Shown: in pieces, positions 1 through 11,900 of the stretch
How the letters are laid out: each line of letters starts with the position of its first letter
How positions within the stretch are numbered: the stretch's first letter is position 1
Assembly: GCA_029339195.1 (NCBI GenBank)
Contig: JAPTJF010000002.1
Coordinates: 186,001 to 250,000, forward strand
Direction: 5' to 3'
DNA from: Micractinium sp. NFX-FRZ
Taxonomy: Eukaryota; Chlorophyta; Trebouxiophyceae; Chlorellales; Chlorellaceae
DNA length: 64,000 nucleotides
Position numbers and translations under genes: made by a program
The notes under the pieces: generated by a model
Seen by the model: only the letters and a program-made list of their open reading frames with translations
Database searches by the model: none
Told to the model about the DNA's origin: nothing

Positions 1-123
1 TGAGTCAGCATGTACCCACTCCTTCTGCTCCGCACGGCGGCGGGGGCCCCCTTCCCTTCCCTCCCCGCCCCCCACCGCTCTCCAACGCCCCTTTTACTCT
101 TCTACTTCACCTGCTCCCTGCAG

Positions 124-3100
124 GCCGCCGCATCATCCAGGCCCATTTGGATGACGGCACCCTGCTGGCAAATTACACGCAAGTGCTGGAGATCCTGCTG
201 CGCCTGAGGCAGGTGAGGCAACGAGTGGGATGGGGCGGGTGAGATGGTGGGCTGGGAAGTCGGGAGCTTGCAGCTGGGAAGGGTCGGCAAGGCGGAGCCT
301 GTTCTCTCAAGCACGACATGCTGCTGTCCCCCGCTTTGCCTGCTCCGCTTTGCCTGCTCCGCTTTGCCTGCTCCGCTTTGCCTGCTCCACCCCTCCTCCC
401 CTCCTCCCTGTGCTTGATTGCCACGCCACACACCCTCCCTGGGTGCCCACCCTTCCTCCTGATGCTCTGCGACACCGCACATCCGTTATAAACCCTGTTA
501 AACTCCCTCAGATCTGCCGCTGAGCCTCCCGCTGCCCCTCTGTCTCTTGCCCTCGTTCCTTTCCTCGCTCAGATCTGCTGCCACACCAGCCTGGTGCCTG
601 GGGAGGACCCCACTTTCATCACCCAGCAGCCGGGAGGCGGCAGCGCCAAACTGACGCCGGAGCTGGCGGCCCAGCTGGTGGCGCTGCTCAAGGCAAGGCA
701 GAGGGCGGGAGAGGGTAGGGCGACAAGGGGGAGGGGCAGGGGGGAGATCTGCGGGGGGGTCTGCCGCCCTGGCAGTGTTGAGCTGGTGGTGCAGGCACCG
801 GCACTGCTCAAGGCGAGGGAGAGGGTGGGAGGCGAAGAGGGGAGAGGAGCGGGGCCACTTGAAGCGGGGAGGGCAGCCTGGCACGGAGGTTGAGTGGGGC
901 GGGGGGGAGTAGGGGAGGGCGGCTGGCCCTCGGGCGAAGCAGGCAAACGCGGGCAACGGCCTTTGCTCCAAGGGGCATCCCACCGCCTGGTCTTGAGCCT
1001 CATGCTTGCCGCCTCTTGGTAGCCCGCCACCGCCTCCGTTGCAACAAGCCATACGCCTGTCGCTCTGGCTTCTGCCCTCCCTGCAGGAGGGGCTGGAGGA
1101 GGACTGCCCCATCTGGTGAGCTGGCAGCTGCTGAAACATTCCCTTTGGGGGGGGCTGGTAGATGTATGTATGAAGATAATCGTGTTTGCCTATCAATCTT
1201 CCTAGGGCGAGCTGGGCAGGTGCAAGCGTGTGGCCAGAGAGACAGCTGGCTCATTCCTGGCCCCGCCCCTTCTCTCCCCGCCATCTATCCTAATTGCCAC
1301 TCACATCTTGCGCCCGTGCTTTCTTCCCCTCCCCTCCTGCCCTCCCCCAGCCTGGACGTCCTGCGCACCCCCTGCATCACCCTCTGCAAGCACATCTTCT
1401 GCAAGCGGTGCATCGACGCCGTCATCTCGCGCACCAAGCCCTCCTGCCCCATGTGCCGCGCCGACATCGCGGGTGGGTGGGTGGGCAGCGCAGCAATGAG
1501 GCACCGCCTCGCAAGGGCGTGAAGCGTGTTGCCACGAGCTGCAGTCGCCCGCCTTCCCTCCCCCTGCTGCCTGCGCTCTCCTCACCAAGCAGCTGTGAGG
1601 TGTGCAAGTTGTCCACCCCTCCTGCCCACCCCTCCCCACACTGCCCCACTTCCCTTCTGCTGCTCCCATCGTTGCTGCTCCATCCTCGCTTTCTTACCCG
1701 GCCCTCCCTCCCCTCCCTGCCCCTCCCAGAGCGCGACCTGCTGGTGCTCCCGTCAGAGGAGGAGGCACCAGAGGCCACCCAGCAGCAGGATGCCCCTGCC
1801 GGCACCCCCGCCGCCGGCGCCTCGGCTGCCGTGGCAGGCGGCCCCGGCAGCGCCAAGGTGGTCGCCCTGCTGGACAAGCTGCGCCAGGATGCGGCGGCCA
1901 GCGCGGCTGCCGGCGCCGGCAGCCGGCCGGTGAAGAGCGTGGTCTTCAGGTGGGCGGCTCCACCCAGTGGCCGCCCCACCTTGCCAGCTATGTGTTGCTT
2001 CCTTCTTGCCAGGCCGCCGCTGTGCTCAGCGTGGTGTTCTGGTCCTGGGAGGGATGGGGTCAACCTCTTGCGTTGCGGCCCACTTTCTTCGCCCCACCCT
2101 GCCCCATGCAAATTGCAGCCAGTTCACATCTTACCTGGACATTGTTGGGGCTGCGCTGGCGGGGGAGGGCATCTCCCAGGGGCGGCTGGACGGCAAGACC
2201 AGCGCCAAGCGGCGGGCTGAGCTGCTGCGCTCCTTCCAGTCAGGTGGGTCACCGCTTTTGTTGTGCCTTCTGTGCCTGCAGGCACGCCGTGGAACGCCAC
2301 CACACCCGATGCCAGGGCCCCCACCACACCCCATAACCCCCCTTGCCCTTCCCTGCCCTGCGATCCATCTGACCACATCCCTGCTTGCTCCTTGCCCCCT
2401 TCCCCCAGGCGGCCCCGGCAGCCCCACGGTGCTGCTTGTGAGCCTGAAGGCGGGGGGTGTGGGCCTCAACCTGACGGCGGCCACACGAGTGCACATGCTG
2501 GACCCATGGTGAGGAGGGTGCTGACCTGGCTGCTGACCTGGCTGCTGGAGTGGCGAGCGCTGCCATGCTACGATGTGCTCAGTTTGGAGTGTTGAGGGGC
2601 AGTTGCAAGATCCGGGGGGGGCACCTGCGCCTTGAATCCTGGAAGCAGCGCACACCTGCCGCTGCCCGCCGCCCACGCTGTGCCCGCTCCTCTCCTCCTC
2701 CTGCCTCCCCGTCTCCCCCACCCAGGTGGAACCCCGCTGTTGAGGAGCAGGCCATGGACCGGGTGCACCGTCTGGGGCAGACGCAGCCCGTGTTCATCTA
2801 CAGGCAAGTAGGGGGGCTGCTGCTACTGCCTGCTGGTGGAAGTGGGGTGGATGGCAGGTGCCATCCACCCCACTTCAGCCAGGCACCCTGCCGACGCCGT
2901 GCCTTGGGTGGGTGCACTGGCTGGGGCGGACGCAGCCCCTGTTCATCTACTTTTCGGTGGAAGGCAGGGTGGCAAACCCCGGCAAAGAGCCGTGTCAAGC
3001 GTGCCAGCATCGTCTGTGCGTGCTAGCATAGGCCAGGCGTGCACAGACCAAGGCCTCGTAACGGACGCGCTGTCGCTGTGAACCGGCCACTGGGCCGCCA

Positions 3101-3896
3101 CCGCCGTAATCACAGTACGCTACTGCCTCTCGGCAATTGCTATTTGTTGTCCATGTGCTGCCTGCAGATACCAGGCGGAGGACAGCATTGAGGAGCGGAT
3201 CATGGTGAGGGGGAGAAGCGGGAGGATGGGAGGATGGGAGGGTGGGATAGTAGGGGGGCGCGAGGGGGAGGGGGAACTCGGCGGAAGTGGGCTGCTGCTG
3301 GCGCCGCTGCGGCTGTGTGTGTGTGTGTGCGCGTGTGTACACTGTGCGCATGGCAAAGCAGCCTCAACCCCGCCAGCACTGCACCGACACTCGACCATGC
3401 CGCTGAGCCTGCTGCTACTGCTGCTCTTGTGCCCTGCAGGCGCTGCAGGAGCAGAAGCGGGATCTTATGAAGGTGAGAAGTCGGGAGTCAACCTCCTGCC
3501 CGCCTGCCTGCCTGCAGCTGTGTTGCATGCTTGCATCCTGGCTCTCTCTGCTCCCTCGCCCAGCCCTCGCCCAGCCGCAAAGTGCACCGTCTAGCGCTAG
3601 CCTGCACGACCTCTTCCCTTCACCTCCCATCTCTCTCAGCTCCCTCATCCCGCCACATCCGACTGCATGCCGGTCTGCTCCCCCTGCCTCGCTCTGCACC
3701 CTTACTTGAACTGCCCTCTCCTTTTCCTGCCAGCCTTCCCCTTCTGCCTAATCTCCGCGCTCCTCCGTACCCTTCACCCCTCCAACACACACTCTTTGCT
3801 TGGGACCCTCCCCGCCAGGTGGCCTTTGACCGGCGCAAGCCCGAGGAGATGCGGGAGATGCGGATCAACGATGTGCGGGCGCTCATGGAGCTGTGA
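124..3896 (+). CDS. HLTF: HLTF/RAD5-type SNF2 helicase with RING finger (C-terminal part, 5' end outside window)
   Basis: C-terminal third of a SWI2/SNF2 translocase with a RING finger between the helicase halves, the layout of HLTF/SMARCA3 and RAD5, which polyubiquitinate PCNA and remodel stalled forks in the nucleus. Inferred exons: 124-212, 573-692, 1087-1115, 1351-1472, 1730-1949, 2119-2243, 2409-2508, 2726-2803, 3168-3204, 3440-3472, 3819-3896; all phases match. In order I read the end of the ATPase half (LLRLRQICCH), a C3HC4 RING ([17 protein letters not shown]), a low-complexity linker, helicase C ([41 protein letters not shown]) and the HLTF-like tail ending in RALMEL. About 343 residues are in the window; Walker A and the HIRAN domain would lie upstream. 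The introns after 692 and 2803 use GC donors. The RING and the tail favour HLTF/RAD5 over other SNF2 proteins. Confidence 0.9.
331..386. repeat. 14-bp tandem repeat, 4 copies (intron)
   Basis: The unit ccgctttgcctgct occurs four times head to tail inside the first visible intron of the HLTF-like gene. It is probably a minisatellite without function. Confidence 0.8.
781..831 (+). repeat. Echo copy of exon end 661-711 inside HLTF intron
   Basis: This 51-bp intronic segment aligns without gaps to 661-711, which spans the end of the preceding exon and its GC donor; 39 of 51 bases match by eye. The spacing is 120 bp. It is one of the junction duplications described in the findings. Confidence 0.7.
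2901..2950 (+). repeat. Echo copy of helicase exon end 2751-2801
   Basis: The intron after the DRVHRLG exon repeats the end of that exon about 149 bp downstream, ending in the same gttcatctac string. Coding potential has decayed (one-base deletion). The copy lacks a good donor, so I read it as a duplicated exon fragment rather than an alternative exon. Confidence 0.75.
3314..3329. repeat. (TG)n microsatellite in HLTF intron
   Basis: Uninterrupted tg dinucleotide run within the intron before the penultimate exon. Confidence 0.85.
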
Positions 3897-4370
3897 ATCT
3901 GCAATACCCTTGAGTTGTGCGAACTTGTAAGGCTTGCAGAGACAAGGATTGATGACGTCACGTTCCTCAGGGCCAGCGCATTCCCGCAACCGCACAGCGG
4001 CGTGTGCAGGCACGAAGCAGGCCGCTGCGGTGGTGCCTGATAAATGATAGGTAGGCTTTTAGGGTTCAGGGTACCCCAACCCTACCTTACTGTCTCGGCA
4101 TTGCTGGAGGGGAGTGCAGCGTACAATTGTGGCGCCGCACCAGGGAGCGAGAGAGTGACCCTGGTCATCCTGCCTGCGCCCAGACTGGCAGGCGCGTTCT
4201 GCCCGCGTTGGGCACGGGGAAGGGGGCCGGCCTTGCCACCTGGGAATGAGCACGCTGTGGTCGGTCTTCTAGCCCTGGTTGGTATCTCGGGACGCGTTGA
4301 GTTCCTCACTTCTGAGGTCCCCAGGTTGGCTAGGCTTAGACTTACTCTTAACCCCTCGGTGGAGGTGGCG
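3897..4370. other. Intergenic spacer, no gene seen
   Basis: 3' flank of the HLTF-like gene up to the palindrome. I see no convincing coding sequence. It contains a TGACGTCA octamer at 3953-3960 and a degenerate telomere-like stretch (tttagggttcagggta) near 4058-4073. Confidence 0.5.
3926..3930 (+). promoter_or_regulatory. Candidate TGTAA poly(A) signal of the HLTF-like gene
   Basis: A TGTAA pentamer lies 30 bases after the stop codon. UGUAA is the usual green-algal poly(A) signal. The position is rather close to the stop, so this is tentative. Confidence 0.4.
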
Positions 4371-5705
4371 CCTGGCATATGCTTGGGAAGAGAAGTGGGG
4401 GCGGAGCCTGCTGCACCCCGTCGCCCCCGCCAAGACCTGGCCTGTGCCACCTGATGCCGGCGGCCGGATCTGTGCTGGTGACGCGCATTACAGTGTGTGT
4501 TCCCACCTCTCTTGTGCCGCACTGGCAGCGCAGCTGCAAGCCGCAGTAGCAAGCCCGCAGCGCCGCTTGGCCCGACCCGGCATGCGCACCGCGGTCGGCA
4601 CCGCCCCAACCAACAGGCACATGTTGACATTAGGCCATGCGGGGTTTGTGCAGCCTGCACTCTCGGGAACAACCCTTCAGCGGTTGTGTTGGCGTCGGGC
4701 AACATTGTTGGCGCCGTGATGTCAGATCTACCTGCGGTCTCCAAGATTGGACACCGCTGACCTCCACCTTGCATGCATGTTCTTCCAGCGCTTGACGAAA
4801 CTGCCGGTTGTTTCCACCTGGCGCTGGAAAGAACCGACAGTTGTTTCCACCTCGCTCAGTTGTTTCCACCCAGGCGCAGTTTTTTCCACCCAGGCGCTGG
4901 AAAGAACTGTCGGTTCTTTCCAGCGCCGGGTGTCGCAGGCTTTTGCGCTGTACAACGTTAAACAATGTTTATGAGAGATTACATGTCAGGAAAAAGGGCC
5001 CCAGCGAGGCGGGGGAGTGCGGGTTCCGCTACTTGCATTCCCAAAACGACAACGCGCACTCCCCCGCCTCGCTGGGGCCCTTTTTCCTGATATGTAATCT
5101 CTCATAAACATTGTTTAACGTTGTACAGCGCAAAAGCCTGCGACACCCGGCGCTGGAAAGAACCGACAGTTCTTTCCAGCGCCTGGGTGAAAAAAACTGC
5201 GCCTGGGTGGAAACAACTGAGCGAGGTGGAAACAACTGTCGGTTCTTTCCAGCGCCAGGTGGAAACAACCGGCAGTTTCGTCAAGCGCTGGAAGAACATG
5301 CATGCAAGGTGGAGGTCAGCGGTGTCCAATCTTGGAGACCGCAGGTAGATCTGACATCACGGCGCCAACAATGTTGCCCGACGCCAACACAACCGCTGAA
5401 GGGTTGTTCCCGAGAGTGCAGGCTGCACAAACCCCGCATGGCCTAATGTCAACATGTGCCTGTTGGTTGGGGCGGTGCCGGCCGCGGTGCGCATGCCGGG
5501 TCGGGCCAAGCGGCGCTGCGGGCTTGCTACTGCGGCTTGCAGCTGCGCTGCCAGTGCGGCACAAGAGAGTTGAGAACACACACTATAATGCGCGTCACCA
5601 GCACAGGTCCGGCCGTCGGCATCAGGTGGCACAGGCCAGGTCTCGGCGGGGGCGACGGGGCGCAGCAGGCTCCGACCCCACTTCCCTCCCCAAGCATATG
5701 CCAGG
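4371..5705. repeat. Long near-perfect inverted repeat (palindrome), 651-bp arms, 33-bp spacer
   Basis: Bases 4371-5021 are the reverse complement of 5055-5705. Every paired position sums to 10076, so there is no net insertion or deletion. Differences are few and concentrated in the outer 150 bp. The unique centre is 5022-5054. Each arm holds a smaller palindrome (4893-4927 and 5149-5183, arms ggcgctggaaagaac) and further copies of that motif plus a gtggaaacaact motif. No transposase, and no obvious target-site duplication next to 4371 or 5705. The ORFs in it are mirror images of each other and look non-coding. It may be a foldback/MITE-like element, an inverted duplication or a hairpin-RNA locus. 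It lies between the 3' ends of two convergent genes. Confidence 0.95.
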
Positions 5706-5901
5706 TCCGGAAACCATCGCTAGCGTGTGCACGGTGCCGCTACAGCAGCGCCCCCCCACCACTGTCGCACTCAATCTAAGGAAGGGGGGAGCGTAGGTGC
5801 ACCCCAGCCTCAACTGACTCCCTGTCTCTTGCATGCTCATGCACCTTGTGAGCAAGCTGATGGAAGCTTTGGTTGCAATTTGCGCAGCAGACAGCACAGA
5901 T

Positions 5902-8900
5902 TCAGGGGGACACCTTGTACTTGTGCTGCACCCAGGGTGCTGGCGACGCACCGCCTGGCAGCCGTGCTGCCAAGCGGCTGCCCAGGCGGAAGCTGATCAG
6001 CAGCAGGCTGCGGCCCGCCACAACATCTCCTTTGCGGTCACAAATGCGGCTCAGCAGCCGCTCCTGGAAGCAGGCGTGGCCGGCATGTGATGACAGGGCA
6101 TGGTCGGCCCGCTCCTCCCCTTCCCCCCGTCCTGCCTGCCGGGCGCGGCTGTTATAGCACACTGGCGCGGCCGCCTCGTGGCCATCCGACTGACAGTTCG
6201 TCTTGTCGGCCACGAAGCTGAGGGATATCTCCAGGTACTGCCAGCCGTGGGTGCACTCATCCAGCAGCACAGCCAGCTGTGGCTGCGAACAGCCCAGCGT
6301 GCACAGCAGGCGGTCAAACAGCTCTCCTCGCCCCGCCAGCTCCCGATGCACGGCGTCACGTGCCCTGAACGCCAGCGAGCGCTGCATGTAGCAAAGGCAA
6401 ACAAACATGCGGGGAGTGGTGGCAGCACTGCATTCACGTGAGCCCTGGAGAGGCAAGTGCACAAAAAGCGGCATTCAATGGGCAGCCGAGGGGATGCGCA
6501 GTTGCGGCGGCGGTGTAAGCTCTGTGCGGACTTGTGCATCTTACCGCGTTCACGGTGAACTCGCGGCTGTGCCTCACAAACCTCTGCCCGGTCACTCCAA
6601 AAATTGACATGAAGTGGTCTGGGCGGAAGAGTGACCCGCTGGAGCCGCCAGCGCCATCACACACCACCTGGAGAGCCAGCCAGTTAGGCAGGGGGAGGGG
6701 ACCGTGGGAAGCATGGTGAAGCAGGGCAGGGCCCAGCCCTGTGGGAGCACGACGTTGAGGTGGTGGGCACAGAAAGGCAGGTATACGTCCAGTGCTGGAG
6801 CTACTCCTTGCCTTCACCTGCTGAGGTTCGGCCAGAGCCGTCCCATGAGGCGTCGGCTGCCGCGGCTTGGCCGACACTGCCTCCCCAGCTGGCGCATTAG
6901 TGCGCCCAGACACGGCTGGGGATCCGCCGCCAGTGCCCACCACCTCCTGCAGGCAGCAGCAGAGGCGCGCAGAACGGAAGACGTGTGGGGCCCTGTCCCA
7001 GCAGCACAAGACGGCTGCACAGCTGCATTCAAAGGTAGGGGTGCCCCCGCCCCCGCCCATGACGCATTTGAGCAACACCCAGTAGTTGAGCAACACTAGC
7101 CAGCCCGCCAGGCAGCAGCCACAGGGGTGTAGCGAGTACGCAGGAGGCCATCATTCACTCACAACTGCAGTGCGCTTGGTGGGGCGCCCCGTCACCGCAT
7201 CTGCTGCACTCCAGCAACGCTGCGCCAGGCTGACGGGGACTGAGCCAGGGAGAGAGCTAGGGATGTCAGTTGTGGTGGGTGCCGGCGCGGCTGCCGCCAT
7301 CAATGGCGCCAAGCAGCTGCCCAGCAGCTGCCCGCTCAGGATGCCGCCCAGGCCTGGAAGGCAAAAGCCCAGAGGTGCAGCAGGCGTGGGGCTGGAACCA
7401 GCCACACTCCAAGGGTAAAGGTTGGTGGGTGCGGACGGCAGCCGCACCAGCTGCACCAGCAGCTGCCCGCCGCTGTCTGGTGCGCTGGCCGTCGGCCCTG
7501 CTGCAGGCGCCGCTGCCAGCGCGGTGGCAGCCAGCACGCAGCTTGCTGCGGCGCCTGCGGCAGGTGCAGCGCCAGTGCCGCCCTGTGCCACTGCCGTGCT
7601 GCGAGAGTGGCTGCGCTGGGCGTCAGCAGCGCGCTGCAAGTCGGCCTGTGAAGGAAGCATGCACAGAAGCTGCTTAGATTCGTCACTCAAGCCTTCTGCC
7701 TCTGACGCCTCAGCCTCTGATGCTGTGCTACTCTTCCGCTTCTGACCACCCGCCCCGCCGCCGCAGCTGGCTGAGGGGTCCAACCCCAGCAGGGCGTTCA
7801 TGAGGGCATCCCGGGGCGTCATGCCGCTCAGCTCCACGGGTGCCCACGCAGGCAGAGGGTCTGGCGTCCCCCATGCTCCAGGTGTGCTGCCGTGCGCTGG
7901 GGCCGGCTCTGAGGGGGCCGCAGCAGCTGGTGCTGTTGGGTGCTGTGACGGGGCACGGCATGCCTGCGCTGGCGCCTGCGGTACTGCCTCGCTCGTTGCT
8001 CTGAGCAGGCGGCTAGCCAGGTAGCCGGGGGGCAGCAGGTCTTGGGCCAACTCGGGTGGCAGGCAGCCTTGGCGCAGCTTGCCCAGCAGGGTTTGGTACC
8101 ACTGAGAGGAGGGGCATGTGGGAGGAGGTGCGAGCGACTGAGAAGCAGCGGGGGTAGGGAGGGTGCCATGCCACCCACTGGCCCCCACTGCACCGTGGCT
8201 TGGCGGCAACCTGCGCTTCCACACCTCAGCAGCCAGCCGGGCCACCCCATCCCCACCAGGCGAGGCAGCGGCATGACGGTAGCAGGTGCCACCCACCTTG
8301 CCCAGCTCTTGCCAGTTCCACTCGTCCCGCTTGTACTGCTGCACCTCCTCACGGTGCTTTTGCAGCAAAGCAGCAAAGTCGGCCTGGCTGCTGGCATGCA
8401 GCACGTCGGCCTGGGCGGCCTGCAAGACCAGGCAGACACAGGCAGGCAGGGCGGGCACCACACCACGAGTCAGCGCGGCCTCGAGCAGGCAACTGCCAGG
8501 CGCGCGGGCAGGCGGAGGGCGAGGCAGAGAAAGGGCAATGCTGCAGCCGCGCTCACAGGAGCCGGCCCTTGGTGCCCGGTCACAGCGCGTGGACACCACC
8601 TCAGCAAGGCGCCCACCACCCGCCCACCTGCACCGCAGCTTGCCAGGACCAGCGGACAAAGTGGTAGGGGCGCAGGCGCTCAGGCTCTCCCACACCCGTG
8701 ACGCCCTGCATGCCAGCCAAGGACGCGCGTCATTTGTGGCACCGTGCAGGGCTGCCATCGCAGGGCAGGAGGTCGGAGGGAAGCCCAAGTGCATGAGGCA
8801 CGCTGGCCTTGCACCCACCCCCGGCAAATCAACTCTATTTCCGCACCCGGCACAGCCTCGTGCGGCAGCCGACCATTTTCAAGCATTCCCCCTGCAGCAG

Positions 8901-11900
8901 CGGCAGCTGGCCAGCCCGACACGTCCGTGCAGCAACGGCCACCCGCTGCTGAGCCGATGCCCCCGCCACTTGCCTGCTCCCTCATGGCCGCCACCAGCGG
9001 GTGCTCCTGGCTCATGAAGTTGGCGGCAAACCAGGACAAGGCGGGGTCCTGCAGGCAGGGAGGCCAGGAGGCACTGGTCACCAGGTTGCCGCAGCTGTCC
9101 CGCGCGTATGGAACCCTGCACCTGCCCACCCCAATTGAAGACGCAGCAGCCACGGCTGCCCTGCGCATTTAAACACACACACACAGCCAGCTGCCATGCA
9201 GCCTGTGCCCAAGAACGGCTGCAGGGGCGGCACAGCGCACCGTCTGCTCCCCGGCATCGTGCACCCGGCTGAGCCCTTGTAGCCGGGCAAACAGCTGGCA
9301 CATGTCTGCCACCAGCGTGCCATGCTGCCCAGAGCGCGCCTCCTCTGCCGTCAACTCTTGGGGAAGGGCCTGCACGGGGAGATGGCGCCGGGGCAGGGCG
9401 GAAGAGAGACGTATGTGTTTCAACTGTGCACGCTGGGAGGCAGGGCATGGCCAGCGCAGCGGGCGACAGAGCACCATCCCGGAAGGCACCCGGGCGGCGG
9501 GCGCTGCCGGCATGGGACCAGCAAGCAGGCAGGCTGTGTGCACACCCACAGGCCCCCAGTGCCGTGCACACCTCGGCTGCGGCGGCCACGCGCGCCCACA
9601 GCTGTGCCAGCTCCAGCACCCTGTCCTCGCTGGGCCGCAGGCAGGGCAGCCCCTGCATCATGTGCTCCCGCTCCTGGTAGTCTCGGCAGCCCAGCAGCAT
9701 CACCCAGGCTCCCAGCCAGGACACCTGCAGGCGAGTGGGCGGCAGTGGGCGAGCCAGGGCAGAAGGCAGTGCCAGGGCTCCCGCGCCCCCCCGGTGTCAA
9801 GGCAGCGCGTCAGGCCAGGCACTGCTTGCACCGTGCACCCACCCACCCACCCACCCACCCACCCACCGGCAGGTGGCGCTGGACTCTGGGGATGATGCAG
9901 GCCAGGTGGCGGTGCTCCGGGGCGGCGGCAGCGCAGTGGTGCTGTATGCGCAGCACCTCCCACACCAGGCAGCGCAGGAACTTGGTGCCCTGGTCCCTGT
10001 AGGGGGCAGGGCGGGGTGGTGGGGGTGTCATGGGGTGGAGGCAGGGACGGCCAGGGCATGGGGGGCCAAGGAACGGTGGCGGGTGAGGAGGCCCATGGAA
10101 GAGGGTGGGACAGTGGTCGTACCTACCGCTGTCACAGAGACAGCCAAACGCTGCGCATGTGCCCACATTTCCAAGGCTCCGTTCCAATCCCTTGGGAAAG
10201 GCTGCACGGCTGCGGCTTACCTGCACAGTCCACCAGCCCCGCCGGTCCCGCAACTCCCGATCTCAACCCGCCAATGTGAATGATCCTCACCACATGTCCC
10301 CACCCCACCCACCTGTCTTCATCCAGCCCTAGCAGCTGTATCAGCTCTTGCACTGTCGTTGCCGCACCCTCAGCCACCAGCCACATCTGTCAGTCAGGAA
10401 GAGAGGGGCACCGATGGGCGCGTCAGGACGTAAGGGGCCAGGCATGTTGAGACATGGGCAGCGGCACGTGGGCGGTTGGCATGGCGCCCAATGCGTGCTG
10501 GTTTCAAGCTCGCTCCATGCCCACATGACCACCCGCGACCCGTTCCCACAACCCCACCCTTGGGCCGACACCACCCCCGGCCCCGCCACCCCACCCACCC
10601 CCATCCCCCACCCCCACCTCTGCCGCTATGAACGACATGCTATACAGGTCGGCTGACGGGTCAAACTGTCGGCTACGCGCGCGCATGGAGCCCCACAGCC
10701 AGGTGCAGGACACCGCGTTGCGCCTGCAGCGGCCAGGCATGGTGGCAAGCAAAATGTGGGGGGGCGACTTGCTTGCGTGGGGGGCACGTGGATCAAGTTG
10801 TGAGCGGCAGTGTCGGCCAGGTGACTGGCGCAGCCTGCAGGGGCCAAGCGTGGGGTCTCAAGGCATGTGCGGCCCAGCCTGCAGGGGCAGCACTACGCAT
10901 CTGTTTTGCTGGTGGCTGAACGCGCTGCTGATCAAGGGGCAGGCGGCCTGCGAGCAGTGCTCCCAACGCTCTGCACTCCTTGCTGCCCCCTTGCTTGTCA
11001 GGCACAGAAGCGCAGCGCCCAAGGCACACGGCAGCAGACGGACTGGCACTCACTTTGCCGCATCCCTGAGTACGCCGATGGGCTGTGCCATGGCAGGATC
11101 GGCCAGGAAGAGGCGCAGGGTGCCCTCGCTGTCGTCGACCTGGGGATGTCAGCGGTTGGGGGGCGGGCAGGGATGCAGGGGTTGGGGAGGCAAGTGCTGG
11201 ATCGCGGGCAAACTGCAGGGGCAGGGAGGGGAGCAGGCACTGGCAGGCAGGCAGGCGGGCACGCACCAGCAGGTTGTTGGGGGTCAGGTCCTGCACCATC
11301 ATGTTCACACCGGGGGTGGTGTGGATCTTGTGCAGCTCCCCCAGCATCGTGGCCAGCTCGCCTGCAGGGGGTGGGCGAGGTGTGGGGGTGAGAGGGGTGG
11401 CGGGGGCGCAAGGGTTGCAACGGTGCAGCTTAGGATCGCGCACTCAAGCAGCGAACGGGCCAGGCTTTCCATGCAACAACACTTGCCCGGCAGCGCTGCG
11501 CTGTGCTGCGCTGCATAACGCGCTGCTGCCTCGGGCCCAGCCAGCAGCCGGGCAGCAGGCAACCGCACACAGCTCTTACTGGACAGGGCAGGCATGCTCA
11601 GCAGCGTCTGGGCCTTGCACTCGGGCAGACGCCTGCTGGGAGGTGGGAGGGCACACTGTTGGGATGTCGAGGCAGCGGCAGGCGGATGCACAGGCAGGGG
11701 GGCGGGCAGCGGGGGGCAGCGGGCGAGCTGCCGGGCAGCCTACGAGAGCGCCCCAGGCAATGAAGTGCACCCATCCCCCCACCCTGCACGGGGCAAGCAA
11801 GCAAAGCCCCATGCTCCATGTGCCCACACTCACCGGGAGCAGACGTCTCGCAGCAGCTTGCTCAGCGACCCGCGCTCGTAAGCGGGCATCACGTAGCCGT

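Noticed and set aside
3953..3960. TGACGTCA bZIP/CRE-like site
   Set aside because: It lies behind two gene ends, far from any start codon, and an octamer can occur by chance.
4991..5085. Intrinsic bacterial-type terminator (GC stem with A/T run)
   Set aside because: The stem is just the inner end of the long palindrome, and the genome is eukaryotic.
4630..5446. Mirror-image ORFs of 75-111 residues in the palindrome
   Set aside because: They occur on both strands because the arms are reverse complements, have no splice or family support, and consist of the repeated ctggaaagaac motif read in several frames.
7151..8827. Single 558-residue minus-strand gene
   Set aside because: Only the part from about 8103 down to 7164 is coding; upstream portions of the frame run through introns of the larger kinase-like gene.
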